Source of the DNA: Candidatus Polarisedimenticolaceae bacterium
Lineage (GTDB): Bacteria; Acidobacteriota; Polarisedimenticolia; Polarisedimenticolales; DASRJG01
Assembly (NCBI GenBank): GCA_036275915.1
Contig: DASUCV010000002.1
Location: 213,465 to 277,464 of the forward strand
Reading direction: 5' to 3'
Length of the DNA stretch: 64,000 nucleotides
A model generated the notes under the pieces. It was not told the origin of the DNA. It did not search any database and was given only the letters and a program-made list of their open reading frames with translations. Below are positions 1 to 8,752 of this stretch, piece after piece (the first letter of the stretch is position 1; the number at the start of each line of letters is the position of its first letter). The translations under genes and the position numbers were made by a program.

Positions 1-1010
1 CCTGCCCCGATCGACCAGGTCTTGTCGTTGCCGAAGACCTCGGACAGCTCCTTGCTGACCCCGCCGAGGAGGCCGGTGAGGCTGATGACCGGAAAGAAGT
101 TCGCCTGAGCGACGCCGACGCCCGCGTTCGCGGAGATCAGCGTCTCCTCGGCCTGCCGGACGTCCGGCCGACGCTCGAGGAGCGCCGACGGCAGCCCCGG
201 CGGCGCCTCCGGGTAGACGCGCTGGCCTTGGAGCGGTGTCCCGCGCGGGATCGGCTGCGGAGGACGGCCGACGAGGAGATTGATCTGGTTCTCGGTCTCG
301 ACGATCCGGCGCTCGATGTCGGGGATCGCCGCGGCGGTCTGCGAGGTGAGCGCCTGCGCGCGTGAGGTCTCGAGCGCGCTCGCGGCCCCGCCCTGCAGCT
401 TGCGGTTGAAGAGGTCGAAGGTCTCCTGGAACGACGACGTCGTGCGCTTCGCGATCTCGAGCTCCGCGTCGAGCTCGATGAGGGCGAAATACGACTGCGC
501 GACCTCGGAGGCGAGCGTCAGGAGAACGCCCCGCCGCGCCTCCTCGGTGGCCAGGTAATCGTGCAGCGCCGCTTCGTTCAGGCGCCGGACGCGCCCCCAG
601 AGGTCGATCTCCCACGCGACGTTGACGTTCGCGGAGTAGCGCGACGCGGCGTTTCCGGAAGGATCGACCGATTGCGGGAGACGGGTGTAATCGTAGCCGG
701 CCGCGTACCCCACCTGCGGCCAATACGCCGACTTGGCGACGCCGTAACGCGCCTGCGCTTCTTCCACGCGCGCCGCCGCGATGCGCGCGTCGTAGCCGTT
801 CGCGAGCGCCTGCTCGACGAGCGCCTTCAGCTCCGGATCGCCGAAGACCTCGAACCACGGGACATCGGTGAGCGCTTTCGCCTGGGCGGCCTGCGCCTCG
901 CCGTAGAACCGGTCGGGCGAGGTGATCTCCGGGCGCTTGTAGTTCGGGCCGACCGCGCACGAGGCCGCGAGGCCGGCGATCGTGAGGACGGCGAGGAGGC
1001 GCCGCATCAT
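1..1010 (-). CDS. RND efflux outer membrane lipoprotein (OprM/NodT family), 3' part outside window
   Basis: This is the outer-membrane channel of a tripartite drug efflux pump. The reading frame starts with ATGATG at 1010 and stays open to the left edge, so only about 336 residues are present and the C-terminus is missing. The N-terminus is a lipoprotein signal ending in LAASC, followed by VGPNYKRP, a hallmark of the NodT/OprM family. The later part carries the family's long helical text, for example LLVGRPP and LLERRPDVRQAEE. The start codon overlaps the stop of the pump gene as TGATG, so the two are translationally coupled. It is third in the order adaptor, pump, channel, all on the minus strand. 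Confidence 0.93.
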   Translation of the reverse strand, partial: MMRRLLAVLTIAGLAASCAVGPNYKRPEITSPDRFYGEAQAAQAKALTDVPWFEVFGDPELKALVEQALANGYDARIAAARVEEAQARYGVAKSAYWPQVGYAAGYDYTRLPQSVDPSGNAASRYSANVNVAWEIDLWGRVRRLNEAALHDYLATEEARRGVLLTLASEVAQSYFALIELDAELEIAKRTTSSFQETFDLFNRKLQGGAASALETSRAQALTSQTAAAIPDIERRIVETENQINLLVGRPPQPIPRGTPLQGQRVYPEAPPGLPSALLERRPDVRQAEETLISANAGVGVAQANFFPVISLTGLLGGVSKELSEVFGNDKTWSIGA

Positions 1011-4000
1011 CAGTGAGCCCCGCTCGCCGGCGGCGCGGCAGCATGCTTCTTCTCCGCGCCGGACAGCTTTTCGACCAGGACGAACAGCGCGGGGATGATG
1101 AAGATCGCGAGCCCGGTCGCCGCCGACATCCCCGCGATCACCGCGGTGCCGAGGATCCGGCGCGAGAAGCCGCCGGCGCCGCTCGCGAGGTAGAGCGGCA
1201 CACAACCGAGGATGAACGCGAACGAGGTCATGAGGATCGGCCGCAGGCGGAGCTTCGCGCCCTCGAGCGCGGCGTCGACGAGCGACTTGCCCTGCTCGTG
1301 CTGCATCTTCGCGAACTCGACGATGAGGATCGCGTTCTTCGCGGCGAGGCCGATGAGCATGACGAGGCCGATCTGGCCGTAGACGTCGAAGTCGTACTTC
1401 CGGAGCATGAGACCGCCGAACGCGCCGAAGACGGCGACCGGCACCGAGAGGAGCACGGAGAACGGGAGCGACCAGCTCTCGTAAAGGGCGGCGAGGATCA
1501 GGAAGACGAAGACGATCGAGAGGGCGAAGACGGGACCGGCGCTGCCCGCGTGCTTCTCCTGGTAGGAGAGGTCGGCCCACTCGTACCCCATTCCGCGCGG
1601 CAGCACCTCGGCGGCGACGCGCTCGAGCGCCGCCATCGCCTGCCCGGAGCTGTACCCGGGAGCGGGCGCGCCGGTCACCTGGACCGCGCGGTAGAGATTG
1701 AACCGGTTCGTGTACTCGGGACCGGTGATGCGCTTGACGTTCGTGAGCGCCGACAGCGGCACCATGTCCCCCGAGGAGTTCCTCACGTAGAACGATCCGA
1801 TCTGCGCGGGATCGACGCGGGCGTCCCCTTCGGCCTGGAGGTAGACGCGCCACTGCCGGCCGAAGCGGTTGAACTGGTTGATGTACGCGCCGCCGAGATC
1901 GGCCTGCAAGGTCTGGTAGACGTCGGCGATCGGCACGCCCTGCTTGAGGACCTTGTCTCGGTCGACGTCGGCGTAGATCTGCGGCACGCCCGCACGGAAC
2001 ACCGTCGAAAGGCGCGCCAGCTCCGGCTGCTTGCCGGCAGCCTCCATGAACTTCTTCACGTTCTGGTCGAGGAACGCGATGTCCCGCCCCTCGCGGTCCT
2101 GGAGGTAGAGGGAGAAGCCGCCCGCCGTGCCGAGACCTGGGATCTCGGGGGGCGGGAAGCCGAAGACGAGGGCCTCCGGGATCGACTCGCGGAACTTCTT
2201 GTTCATTGCCGGGAGCAGCGCGTAGACGGTCTGGGGGAACTCCTTCCGCTCCTCCCACGGCTTCAGGGACACGAAGAAGAAGGCGTTGTAGCTCGCCGAC
2301 GCGCCGGTGAGCATGCTGTAGCCGCCGATCGAGTTGAAGTGCTCGACCTCCGGCGTCGCCGCGAGGATCGCCTCGACCTTCTTGGTGACCGCGTTCGTGC
2401 GCTCGAGCGAGGCCGCGTCGGGGAGCTGGACGTTGAGGAAGAAGTAGCCCTGGTCCTCCATCGGCAGGAAGCTCTTCGGAAGGCTCTTCCCGAACATGCC
2501 GGCGACGATCGTGAATCCCACGAGGAGCGCCAGCATGATCACCGTACGGCGGATGAGCAGGTGCGAAACGCTCACGTACCCGTTCGTCATCTTCGTGAAG
2601 CCGCGGTTGAACGCTCCGAAGAACTTCCCGAGCGGCCCCTTCGACTCCCCGCGGTGCCGCAGCAAGAGCGCGGAAAGCGCCGGCGACAGGGTCAGCGCGT
2701 TGAACGCCGAGATGAGGACCGAGATCGCGATCGTGACCGCGAACTGCTTGTTCAATCGCCCCTGGATCCCGGGGGTGAACGCCATGGGGATGAAAACCGA
2801 CGAGAGGATGAGCGCGATGCCGACGACCGGCCCCGAGACCTCCTCCATCGCCTTGTAGGTGGCCTCTTTCGGGGAAAGGCCGTGCTCGATGTGAACCTCG
2901 ACCGCCTCGACGACGACGATCGCGTCGTCGACGACGAGGCCGATCGCGAGGACGAGGCCGAGGAGCGACAGTGTGTTCACGGAGAACCCGAGCATCGGGA
3001 AGACGGCGAACGTCGCGACGAGCGAGACGATGACCGCGATCATCGGTATCAGCGTCGCGCGCCAGCTCTGGAGGAACAGGAACACGACGACGATGACGAG
3101 CACCATCGCCTCGAGGAGGGTGTGGATGATGTCGTCGATGCCGGCGGTCACCGGAAGGGTCGTGTCGAGCGAGATGATGTAGTCGAGATCCGACGGGAAC
3201 GACGCCTTGAGCTCCTCGACCGCCTTCTTCACCCCGTCGGCGACCGCGAGCGCGTTCGATCCGGGTGCCTGGTAGACCGCGATGATGCCGGAGGGCTTCC
3301 CGTCGAGGCCTCCGAACTGGTTGTAATTCAGGGCGCCCAGCTCGATGCGGGCGACGTCGCCGAGACGCACGATCGACCCGTCCGGGTTCAACCGCACGAC
3401 GACCTTCGCGAACTCGTCCGCATCGACGAGGCGTCCCTGCGCGCGCACGGTGTAGGTGAACGACTGCCCCTTCGGCGCCGGCTCGGCGGCGATCTTGCCC
3501 GCGGGGTTGACGTTGCTCTGCGCCTGCACCGCGGAGATCAGGTCCGAGACCGTGAGACCGAGCTTGGCCAGCCGGTCGGGGCGCACCCAGATGCGCATCG
3601 AGTAGTCGGCGGAGCCGAAGATCGTGATCTGGCCGACGCCCTTCACGCGGTACAGGAAGTCTTTGACGTTGATCGTCGCGTAGTTGCCGAGGAAGAGGCT
3701 GTCGTAGCTGCCCTTCGGCGAGTACAGCGAGACGACGAGGAGAGGGAGCCCCATGGACTTGTTGACGGTGACGCCGAACTGGTTGACCGAGGTCGGAAGG
3801 TTCGGCGACGCCTGCGACACGCGGTTTTGCGCGTTGACCTGGTCCATGTCGACGATCGTGTCGATGTCGAACGTGACCTGGAGCGTCAGCGTGCCGTCGT
3901 TGGCGTTGATCGATTTCATGTAGAGCGAGTTGTCGACGCCCGACATCTGCTGCTCGAGGGGTGCGGCAACCGACTGCTCGATCGTGAGCGCGTCGGCGCC

Positions 4001-4150
4001 GACATAGCTCGTCGTGATCTGGATGAGCGGCGGCGTGATCTCCGGGAACTGCGCGATCGGGAGGCCGGTGATCGTGACCGCCCCCGCGATCACCATGATG
4101 ATCGAGATGACGATCGACAGGACCGGACGGTCGATGAAGAGCTTCGCCAC
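1010..4150 (-). CDS. RND multidrug efflux pump, inner-membrane subunit (HAE1/AcrB family)
   Basis: At 1046 residues this has the normal length of an AcrB/MexB-type proton-driven exporter. It opens with [17 protein letters not shown], the usual first helix and cap. The mid-protein helix has the proton-relay pair in [10 protein letters not shown], and the second relay lysine sits in [13 protein letters not shown] near the C-terminus. The two large periplasmic loops between these would form the porter and docking domains. Stop and downstream start overlap (TGATG), and the adaptor gene ends only 3 nt upstream, so the three genes form one operon. The substrate cannot be told from sequence. No local regulator gene is next to it. 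Confidence 0.96.
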   Translation of the reverse strand: MAKLFIDRPVLSIVISIIMVIAGAVTITGLPIAQFPEITPPLIQITTSYVGADALTIEQSVAAPLEQQMSGVDNSLYMKSINANDGTLTLQVTFDIDTIVDMDQVNAQNRVSQASPNLPTSVNQFGVTVNKSMGLPLLVVSLYSPKGSYDSLFLGNYATINVKDFLYRVKGVGQITIFGSADYSMRIWVRPDRLAKLGLTVSDLISAVQAQSNVNPAGKIAAEPAPKGQSFTYTVRAQGRLVDADEFAKVVVRLNPDGSIVRLGDVARIELGALNYNQFGGLDGKPSGIIAVYQAPGSNALAVADGVKKAVEELKASFPSDLDYIISLDTTLPVTAGIDDIIHTLLEAMVLVIVVVFLFLQSWRATLIPMIAVIVSLVATFAVFPMLGFSVNTLSLLGLVLAIGLVVDDAIVVVEAVEVHIEHGLSPKEATYKAMEEVSGPVVGIALILSSVFIPMAFTPGIQGRLNKQFAVTIAISVLISAFNALTLSPALSALLLRHRGESKGPLGKFFGAFNRGFTKMTNGYVSVSHLLIRRTVIMLALLVGFTIVAGMFGKSLPKSFLPMEDQGYFFLNVQLPDAASLERTNAVTKKVEAILAATPEVEHFNSIGGYSMLTGASASYNAFFFVSLKPWEERKEFPQTVYALLPAMNKKFRESIPEALVFGFPPPEIPGLGTAGGFSLYLQDREGRDIAFLDQNVKKFMEAAGKQPELARLSTVFRAGVPQIYADVDRDKVLKQGVPIADVYQTLQADLGGAYINQFNRFGRQWRVYLQAEGDARVDPAQIGSFYVRNSSGDMVPLSALTNVKRITGPEYTNRFNLYRAVQVTGAPAPGYSSGQAMAALERVAAEVLPRGMGYEWADLSYQEKHAGSAGPVFALSIVFVFLILAALYESWSLPFSVLLSVPVAVFGAFGGLMLRKYDFDVYGQIGLVMLIGLAAKNAILIVEFAKMQHEQGKSLVDAALEGAKLRLRPILMTSFAFILGCVPLYLASGAGGFSRRILGTAVIAGMSAATGLAIFIIPALFVLVEKLSGAEKKHAAAPPASGAH

Positions 4151-4153
4151 GAG

Positions 4154-5272
4154 TCAGCTCGCCCGCGCGGGCGCCGGCTTCGCGGTGACCTTGCTCCCCG
4201 TCCGCACGAACTGGAGGCCCTCGACGACGACCTGGTCGCCGGGCTCGAGCCCCTTCTCGATGACCCAGAGATCGCCTTGCCGCGGCCCGACCGTCACCGG
4301 GCGGACCTCGGCGGTGCCGTCCGGCTTGACGACGCCGACCATGAACGAGCCCTGAAGCTCGCTCACGGCGCGTTGCGGGACGAGGAGCGCCCCCTTCTTC
4401 GTGTCGACGACGGCGCGGACCTTCGCGTACTGGCCGGGACGCAGCGTATGGTCGGGGTTCGGGAAATCGCCGAGCACCGAAATCGTCCCGGTCTTGACGT
4501 CGACCTCGCGGTTCAACGCGGACGCCGTCCCCTTCTGCGGGTAGACGCTGCCGTCGGCAAGGATCAGCTCGAGGGGAAGCTTCTGCATTCCCGCGTTCCC
4601 GGCCTGGTTGAGCCGCTCCGCGGCGGCCATGTACTCCTGCTCGCTGATCGAGAAGTTCACGCGGATCGGGTCGACCGTGGAGACGGAGGTCAAGACGGTG
4701 GACCCGTCGACGAGATCGCCGACCTGCGCTTTCGCAATCCCGGCGACGCCGTCGATCGGCGAGGTCACCTTCGACCATTGGAGGTTCAACTTCGCCTGTT
4801 CCTGGTTTGCGTTGGCGGCGGCGAGCGCCGCGGTCGCCTCGTCGCGCGCGGCGAGCGCGTTGTCGAGCTCTTGCTGGCTGACCGCCTTCTGCGCCGCCAG
4901 CGGCGTGTAGCGATCGACGTCGACCTTGGTCTTGGCAAGGGCCGCTTGTGCCCTGCCGACCGTACCCGCCGCCTGGTCGTACGCGGCCTGGAACTGCCGC
5001 GCGTCGATCTCGAACAGGACCGCGCCCTGACGGACGAAGCTTCCCTCGTTGTAGGCCCGGCGCATCAGGTAGCCCTGCACCTTCGGGCGGATCTGCGCGT
5101 CGACGCTCCCCTGGAGAGTGCCGATCCACTCCTTCACCACCGGGACGTCTTGTTGCACGACGGGAGCGACGAGCACCTCCGGCGGGGCGGCAGGAGGCGC
5201 ATCCGTCTTCTTCGCGCACGCCGCGCACACGACCAGGGTCGCGATCACCGTCGCCTTTTTCAGCCGATGCAT
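4154..5272 (-). CDS. RND efflux periplasmic adaptor (MFP/AcrA family)
   Basis: This is the membrane-fusion protein linking the RND pump to its outer-membrane channel. It is about 372 residues long with a lipoprotein-type signal ending VCAAC. It then has the barrel-sandwich and hairpin text of the family, such as VKEWIGTLQGSVDAQIRPKVQGYL and VTSPIDGVAGIA. I chose the ATG at 5272 because GGGAGG lies 6 nt upstream. The frame could extend to a TTG at 5290, but that has no comparable ribosome site. It ends 3 nt before the pump gene and is first in the operon, so the promoter should lie in 5273-5402. Confidence 0.95.
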   Translation of the reverse strand: MHRLKKATVIATLVVCAACAKKTDAPPAAPPEVLVAPVVQQDVPVVKEWIGTLQGSVDAQIRPKVQGYLMRRAYNEGSFVRQGAVLFEIDARQFQAAYDQAAGTVGRAQAALAKTKVDVDRYTPLAAQKAVSQQELDNALAARDEATAALAAANANQEQAKLNLQWSKVTSPIDGVAGIAKAQVGDLVDGSTVLTSVSTVDPIRVNFSISEQEYMAAAERLNQAGNAGMQKLPLELILADGSVYPQKGTASALNREVDVKTGTISVLGDFPNPDHTLRPGQYAKVRAVVDTKKGALLVPQRAVSELQGSFMVGVVKPDGTAEVRPVTVGPRQGDLWVIEKGLEPGDQVVVEGLQFVRTGSKVTAKPAPARAS

Positions 5273-5402
5273 GCAAAGCCTCCCGGGCAACCCGTCAGCG
5301 GCAGCTTACCTCGGCAGCTTTTCGTGTAAAGCGGAATAGAAATATTACTTATCTTCTTGCCCGATTCTTACCACGGAATCTTCAAGTTCTTATCCCTGGA
5401 TC
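5273..5402 (-). promoter_or_regulatory. AT-rich leader upstream of the RND operon
   Basis: This 130-nt gap holds the only AT-rich stretch near the efflux operon (about 5325-5400). Read on the minus strand it contains TAATAT and TTGAAG elements but no well-spaced sigma-70 pair, so a promoter is likely by position only. I see no clear operator palindrome and no strong terminator for the upstream phosphatase gene. Confidence 0.3.
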
Positions 5403-8027
5403 TCAGGCGACTCTCACGACCACGACAGTCATGTCGTCGTGCTGCATCGCCCCTGCGGCGAAGGCGTCCGCTGCGGTGAACAAGCGCTCGATGAGCCCGG
5501 AGGCGGGAACGTCGCGCGCGTCTCGGATCGCCGCGGCCAGCCGCGTCTCGCCCCACTCCTGCTCGTCCGGGTTCATCGCCTCGCTGATCCCGTCGGAGTA
5601 GACGACGAGGAGGTCGCCGCGCGCGAGCTCGACGCTGCGCTGCTCGAACTTTCCGCCGTCGACGAGGCCGACGACCGGCCCCGACGCGGACAGCCTCTCG
5701 AGCGTCCCGCCGTTTCCGCGGAAGAGCATCGGCGCGTTGTGGCCCGCGTTGACGAAGTCGAGACGCCGGCTCCCCGGATCGAGCTCGCCGTAGAAGAACG
5801 TCGCGTAGCGATTGTCCGGCGAGGCCTCGTAGATCAGGTAGTTCAGGTTCGTGATGAGCTGCGCCAGATCGGTCGGTCCGGAGAGGCGCTGACCTCGAAG
5901 AGAGGCCTGGAGGCTGGCCATGAGGAGCGCCGCGGGGATGCCCTTCCCGGCGACGTCTCCGAGCGCGATGCCGAGCCGGCCCCCCGGGAGCGCCAGGAAG
6001 TCGTAGTAGTCGCCGCCGACGCCCTGCGCCGGCCGGCAGAACCCGGCGCAGTCGATCCCGTCGACGGCCGGCACGCGCTGCGGGAAGAGCTTCTGCTGCA
6101 CGTCGCGGGCGATCTCGATCTCGCGCGACATGCGCTCCCGGCTCGCGATCTCGCGGGCGATCGTCGCCGTGAGGCGGCTGTTCTCGAGCGCGAGCCCGGT
6201 CTGCGTCGCGACGAGGCCGAGGAGCTTCGAATCGCTGAGCGAGTACGGCTCCTCGCTCTTCTTGGGACCGAGCGTGATCGCGCCCAGGAGATCGCTCTTG
6301 CCGATGAGCGGGAGGATGATCTCGGCATCGACCTGCGCGAGGCGGGAGCGGCTCTCCTCGGAGATCGCCTCGCGGCGGAGCGGGCTCTCGGGATCTTCGT
6401 AGCGCACGCGCGCGGGGCGCCCGGAAGCGGCGAGCCTGCGGATCGCGTCGGCGCTCACCGGGAACGCGACGGCGGGCGCCAAGTCGAACCCGCGCGAGCG
6501 GACCGGCACGAGCCATTCCTTCTCGAGGAGGAAGACGACGAGCTTCTCGACGTGAAGGGTCGAGCCGATGCGGTCGATGACGGTATCGAGGAGAGGCTCG
6601 GTCTCGACGATGGTGCGGACCTCGTCCGAGAGGTTCGTCAAGACGTGCTCGGCGTCGTAAGCCTCGCGGAAGAACCGCCTGTCGGTCCAATCCATCGCCT
6701 TCTTCGCGAAGCGCGGCACGACGACCGCCGCGGCCGCCATCAAGGCGATCGCCTCGATCTTGCGCGGCCGGTTCGCCGACGGGTCGTTGATGAGGTTCCA
6801 AGCGTTCCAGAGAGCGGCGAGCATGAACAGGAAGCCGACGACCCGGATCGTGCCCCGCGCCGCCGCGTAGCGCAGGCCCTGCCTCACGGCGACGCGGACG
6901 TCCATCGCCTTGTCGACGAGGATCACGTACGCGAGCGTCAACGGGAAGACGGGGACGACGAGGAGCGCGCCGGCGATCGCGGCGATCGGGAAGGTGTCGA
7001 GCGAGCGTGAGGTGACCACCGACGCGATGAGGAGCACCAGGAGCGGCGTCAATGCGATCGTCGCGCCCCAGAAGAGGATGCGGATCCTCCGGAGCGCGTC
7101 GGCGCTCTCGACGACCCCCTTCTTCCAGCCCATGACGACGAAGAAGAACGAGATCGAGCCCATCGAAGCGACCTGCACGACGTCGGCGGAGACCGTGAGC
7201 GCGTGGGCGAACGGCGCGAGCGCCCGGACGTTCCCCTGCTCGGCGAGCGTGACGACCACGTCGCAGACCGCGAACGCCGCGAGCGGGCCGACGAGGGCCC
7301 ACTTGATCCAGCCGTGGCGCCGCTCCCACGGGAGCCGGCCCGCGAACTGTGCGCCGAACAGCGTGAACCAGATCGGCCACGTCAGTTGCGACAGCTCGCC
7401 GTAGAGGGCCCCCGCGATGCGGAGCGGATCGGGCCAGAAGAGGTAGGCGTACGACTGGATCGCCGCGATCTGTGAGAAGCCGAGGAGCATGAGGAGGACG
7501 AGCCACGCCGCGGGGTCGCGCGGCCGGACCGCGGTGACCCAGAAGCCGACGCCGAGTCCGACCCACGGCATGATCAGGCCGAGCGCAATCGCGAGCACGC
7601 GGAACGCCGTGATGTGCGCCGCGTCGCCGACCGAGCGCGCGAGGACGCTCGACGGGATCGTCGTCTCACCGCCGTGGCCGTCGGAGCGGGACACGACGAC
7701 CGCCAGGTGCGTGCCGGGGACCGCGGTACGGAACCGGCGCACGACCTGCGCCGGGGTCTCGAACGGCTCCCCGTCGATCGAGACGATGCGGTCGCGGCGC
7801 TTGAGCGGCGGCGTCGCGATTTGGTCGATCTCGCGCGACGTCGACTGGATGAAGCCGTCGGGCCAATCGGGGACAATCGGCGTCGCGGGCACCGTCGACG
7901 GATGCCAGGCGATCGCGAGCATCTCGAGCGTCATCGGGATCCGGTACGCGAGCACCCAGAGCAGGAGCGCCGCGAGCGCGGCGTAGAGAACGCCGAGCGG
8001 AAGGCGCGTCCGGGACGATTCGCTCAT
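5403..8027 (-). CDS. membrane PDZ-GAF-SpoIIE (PP2C) serine phosphatase
   Basis: This is an 874-residue signalling phosphatase of the RsbU/SpoIIE type, which usually dephosphorylates anti-sigma-factor antagonists. An N-terminal helix (residues 9-30) precedes a PDZ-like segment (about 60-125, RRDRIVSIDGEPFETPAQVV). A cluster of membrane helices follows to about residue 420, then a GAF-like domain (about 440-590). The PP2C domain fills the C-terminus and retains GGDYYDF, GDVAGKG, NAGHNAPML, YSDGISEAMN and HDDMTVVVV, which include the metal-binding aspartates. The gene is alone on its transcript and divergent from the gene at 8053. No partner anti-sigma gene lies next to it, so its target is unknown. 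Confidence 0.93.
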   Translation of the reverse strand: MSESSRTRLPLGVLYAALAALLLWVLAYRIPMTLEMLAIAWHPSTVPATPIVPDWPDGFIQSTSREIDQIATPPLKRRDRIVSIDGEPFETPAQVVRRFRTAVPGTHLAVVVSRSDGHGGETTIPSSVLARSVGDAAHITAFRVLAIALGLIMPWVGLGVGFWVTAVRPRDPAAWLVLLMLLGFSQIAAIQSYAYLFWPDPLRIAGALYGELSQLTWPIWFTLFGAQFAGRLPWERRHGWIKWALVGPLAAFAVCDVVVTLAEQGNVRALAPFAHALTVSADVVQVASMGSISFFFVVMGWKKGVVESADALRRIRILFWGATIALTPLLVLLIASVVTSRSLDTFPIAAIAGALLVVPVFPLTLAYVILVDKAMDVRVAVRQGLRYAAARGTIRVVGFLFMLAALWNAWNLINDPSANRPRKIEAIALMAAAAVVVPRFAKKAMDWTDRRFFREAYDAEHVLTNLSDEVRTIVETEPLLDTVIDRIGSTLHVEKLVVFLLEKEWLVPVRSRGFDLAPAVAFPVSADAIRRLAASGRPARVRYEDPESPLRREAISEESRSRLAQVDAEIILPLIGKSDLLGAITLGPKKSEEPYSLSDSKLLGLVATQTGLALENSRLTATIAREIASRERMSREIEIARDVQQKLFPQRVPAVDGIDCAGFCRPAQGVGGDYYDFLALPGGRLGIALGDVAGKGIPAALLMASLQASLRGQRLSGPTDLAQLITNLNYLIYEASPDNRYATFFYGELDPGSRRLDFVNAGHNAPMLFRGNGGTLERLSASGPVVGLVDGGKFEQRSVELARGDLLVVYSDGISEAMNPDEQEWGETRLAAAIRDARDVPASGLIERLFTAADAFAAGAMQHDDMTVVVVRVA

Positions 8028-8052
8028 GGCCGCAGGAGGTTACCATGCGGCC

Positions 8053-8751
8053 ATGACGCTCTATCCGCACGAGCCGCCGGCGTTCCTCGACGACGGTCTC
8101 TTCGTCGTCGTGGGCCGCTGGAAGAAGTCACCCTTCGAACGGAAGATGACGATCTTCCTCCTCTCGACCGGCGAGCTGGCGGTTCACAGCGCGATCGCGA
8201 TGGACGCCGCCGGGATGACGGCGCTCGAGTCGCTCGGACGTCCAAGTTGGATCCTGGTGCCCAACCGCTTTCACGCTTCCGACGCCGGCTGGTACGCCGA
8301 CCGCTACCCGTCCGCGCGCGTCCTCGTTCCGGCCGAGATCCGTCAGCGGCTCTTCGAGAAGCTCCCGCGCATCGACGGGTCACTCGACGAGGACTGGCCC
8401 GAAGCGCTCGCCGGCGAGCTCGCGGTCGTGCCCCTCCGCGGAACGCGGATCGGCGAGGTCGCGTTCGTCCACGCGCCGTCGCGCACGCTCGTCCTCACCG
8501 ACGCTTGCTTTCATTACAAGCACGGCGACCTGCCGCGGATCGCCCGGCTCGTCATGCGCATGAACGGAGCCTACGGCGGCTTCGGGACCACGCGCTTCTT
8601 CCGCTCGTTCGCCGTCAACGACCGCGACGCGCTCCGTACGTCGATCGACGCCGTCCTCGAGCACGAGTTCGCTCGGATCGTCGTGTCGCACGGGAGGACG
8701 CTGGAATACGGCGGCCCGGAAGCGCTTCGGGAGGCGTTCGCGAAGATCTAA
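8053..8751 (+). CDS. DUF4336-like metallo-beta-lactamase-fold protein
   Basis: The 232-residue protein resembles the DUF4336 group of beta-lactamase-fold proteins: ILVPNRFHASDAGWYADRYPSARVL, then TLVLTDACFHYK, then IVVSHGRTLEYGG. Classic HxHxDH zinc ligands are absent, so catalytic activity is doubtful. The ATG at 8053 fits the start of similarity. The AGGAGG at 8034-8039 lies 13 nt upstream, which is long. It is better spaced for an ATG at 8045 that encodes only three codons (Met-Arg-Pro) and whose TGA overlaps this start. An in-frame ATG at 8026 would overlap the divergent phosphatase start. The role is unknown. Confidence 0.75.
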   Translation: MTLYPHEPPAFLDDGLFVVVGRWKKSPFERKMTIFLLSTGELAVHSAIAMDAAGMTALESLGRPSWILVPNRFHASDAGWYADRYPSARVLVPAEIRQRLFEKLPRIDGSLDEDWPEALAGELAVVPLRGTRIGEVAFVHAPSRTLVLTDACFHYKHGDLPRIARLVMRMNGAYGGFGTTRFFRSFAVNDRDALRTSIDAVLEHEFARIVVSHGRTLEYGGPEALREAFAKI

Positions 8752-8752
8752 T

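Noticed and set aside
1013..5329. A 1438-codon open frame on the plus strand
   Set aside because: It is antisense to the RND pump and adaptor genes, is rich in Arg, Asp and Glu without any domain, and is the usual by-product of GC-rich codon bias.
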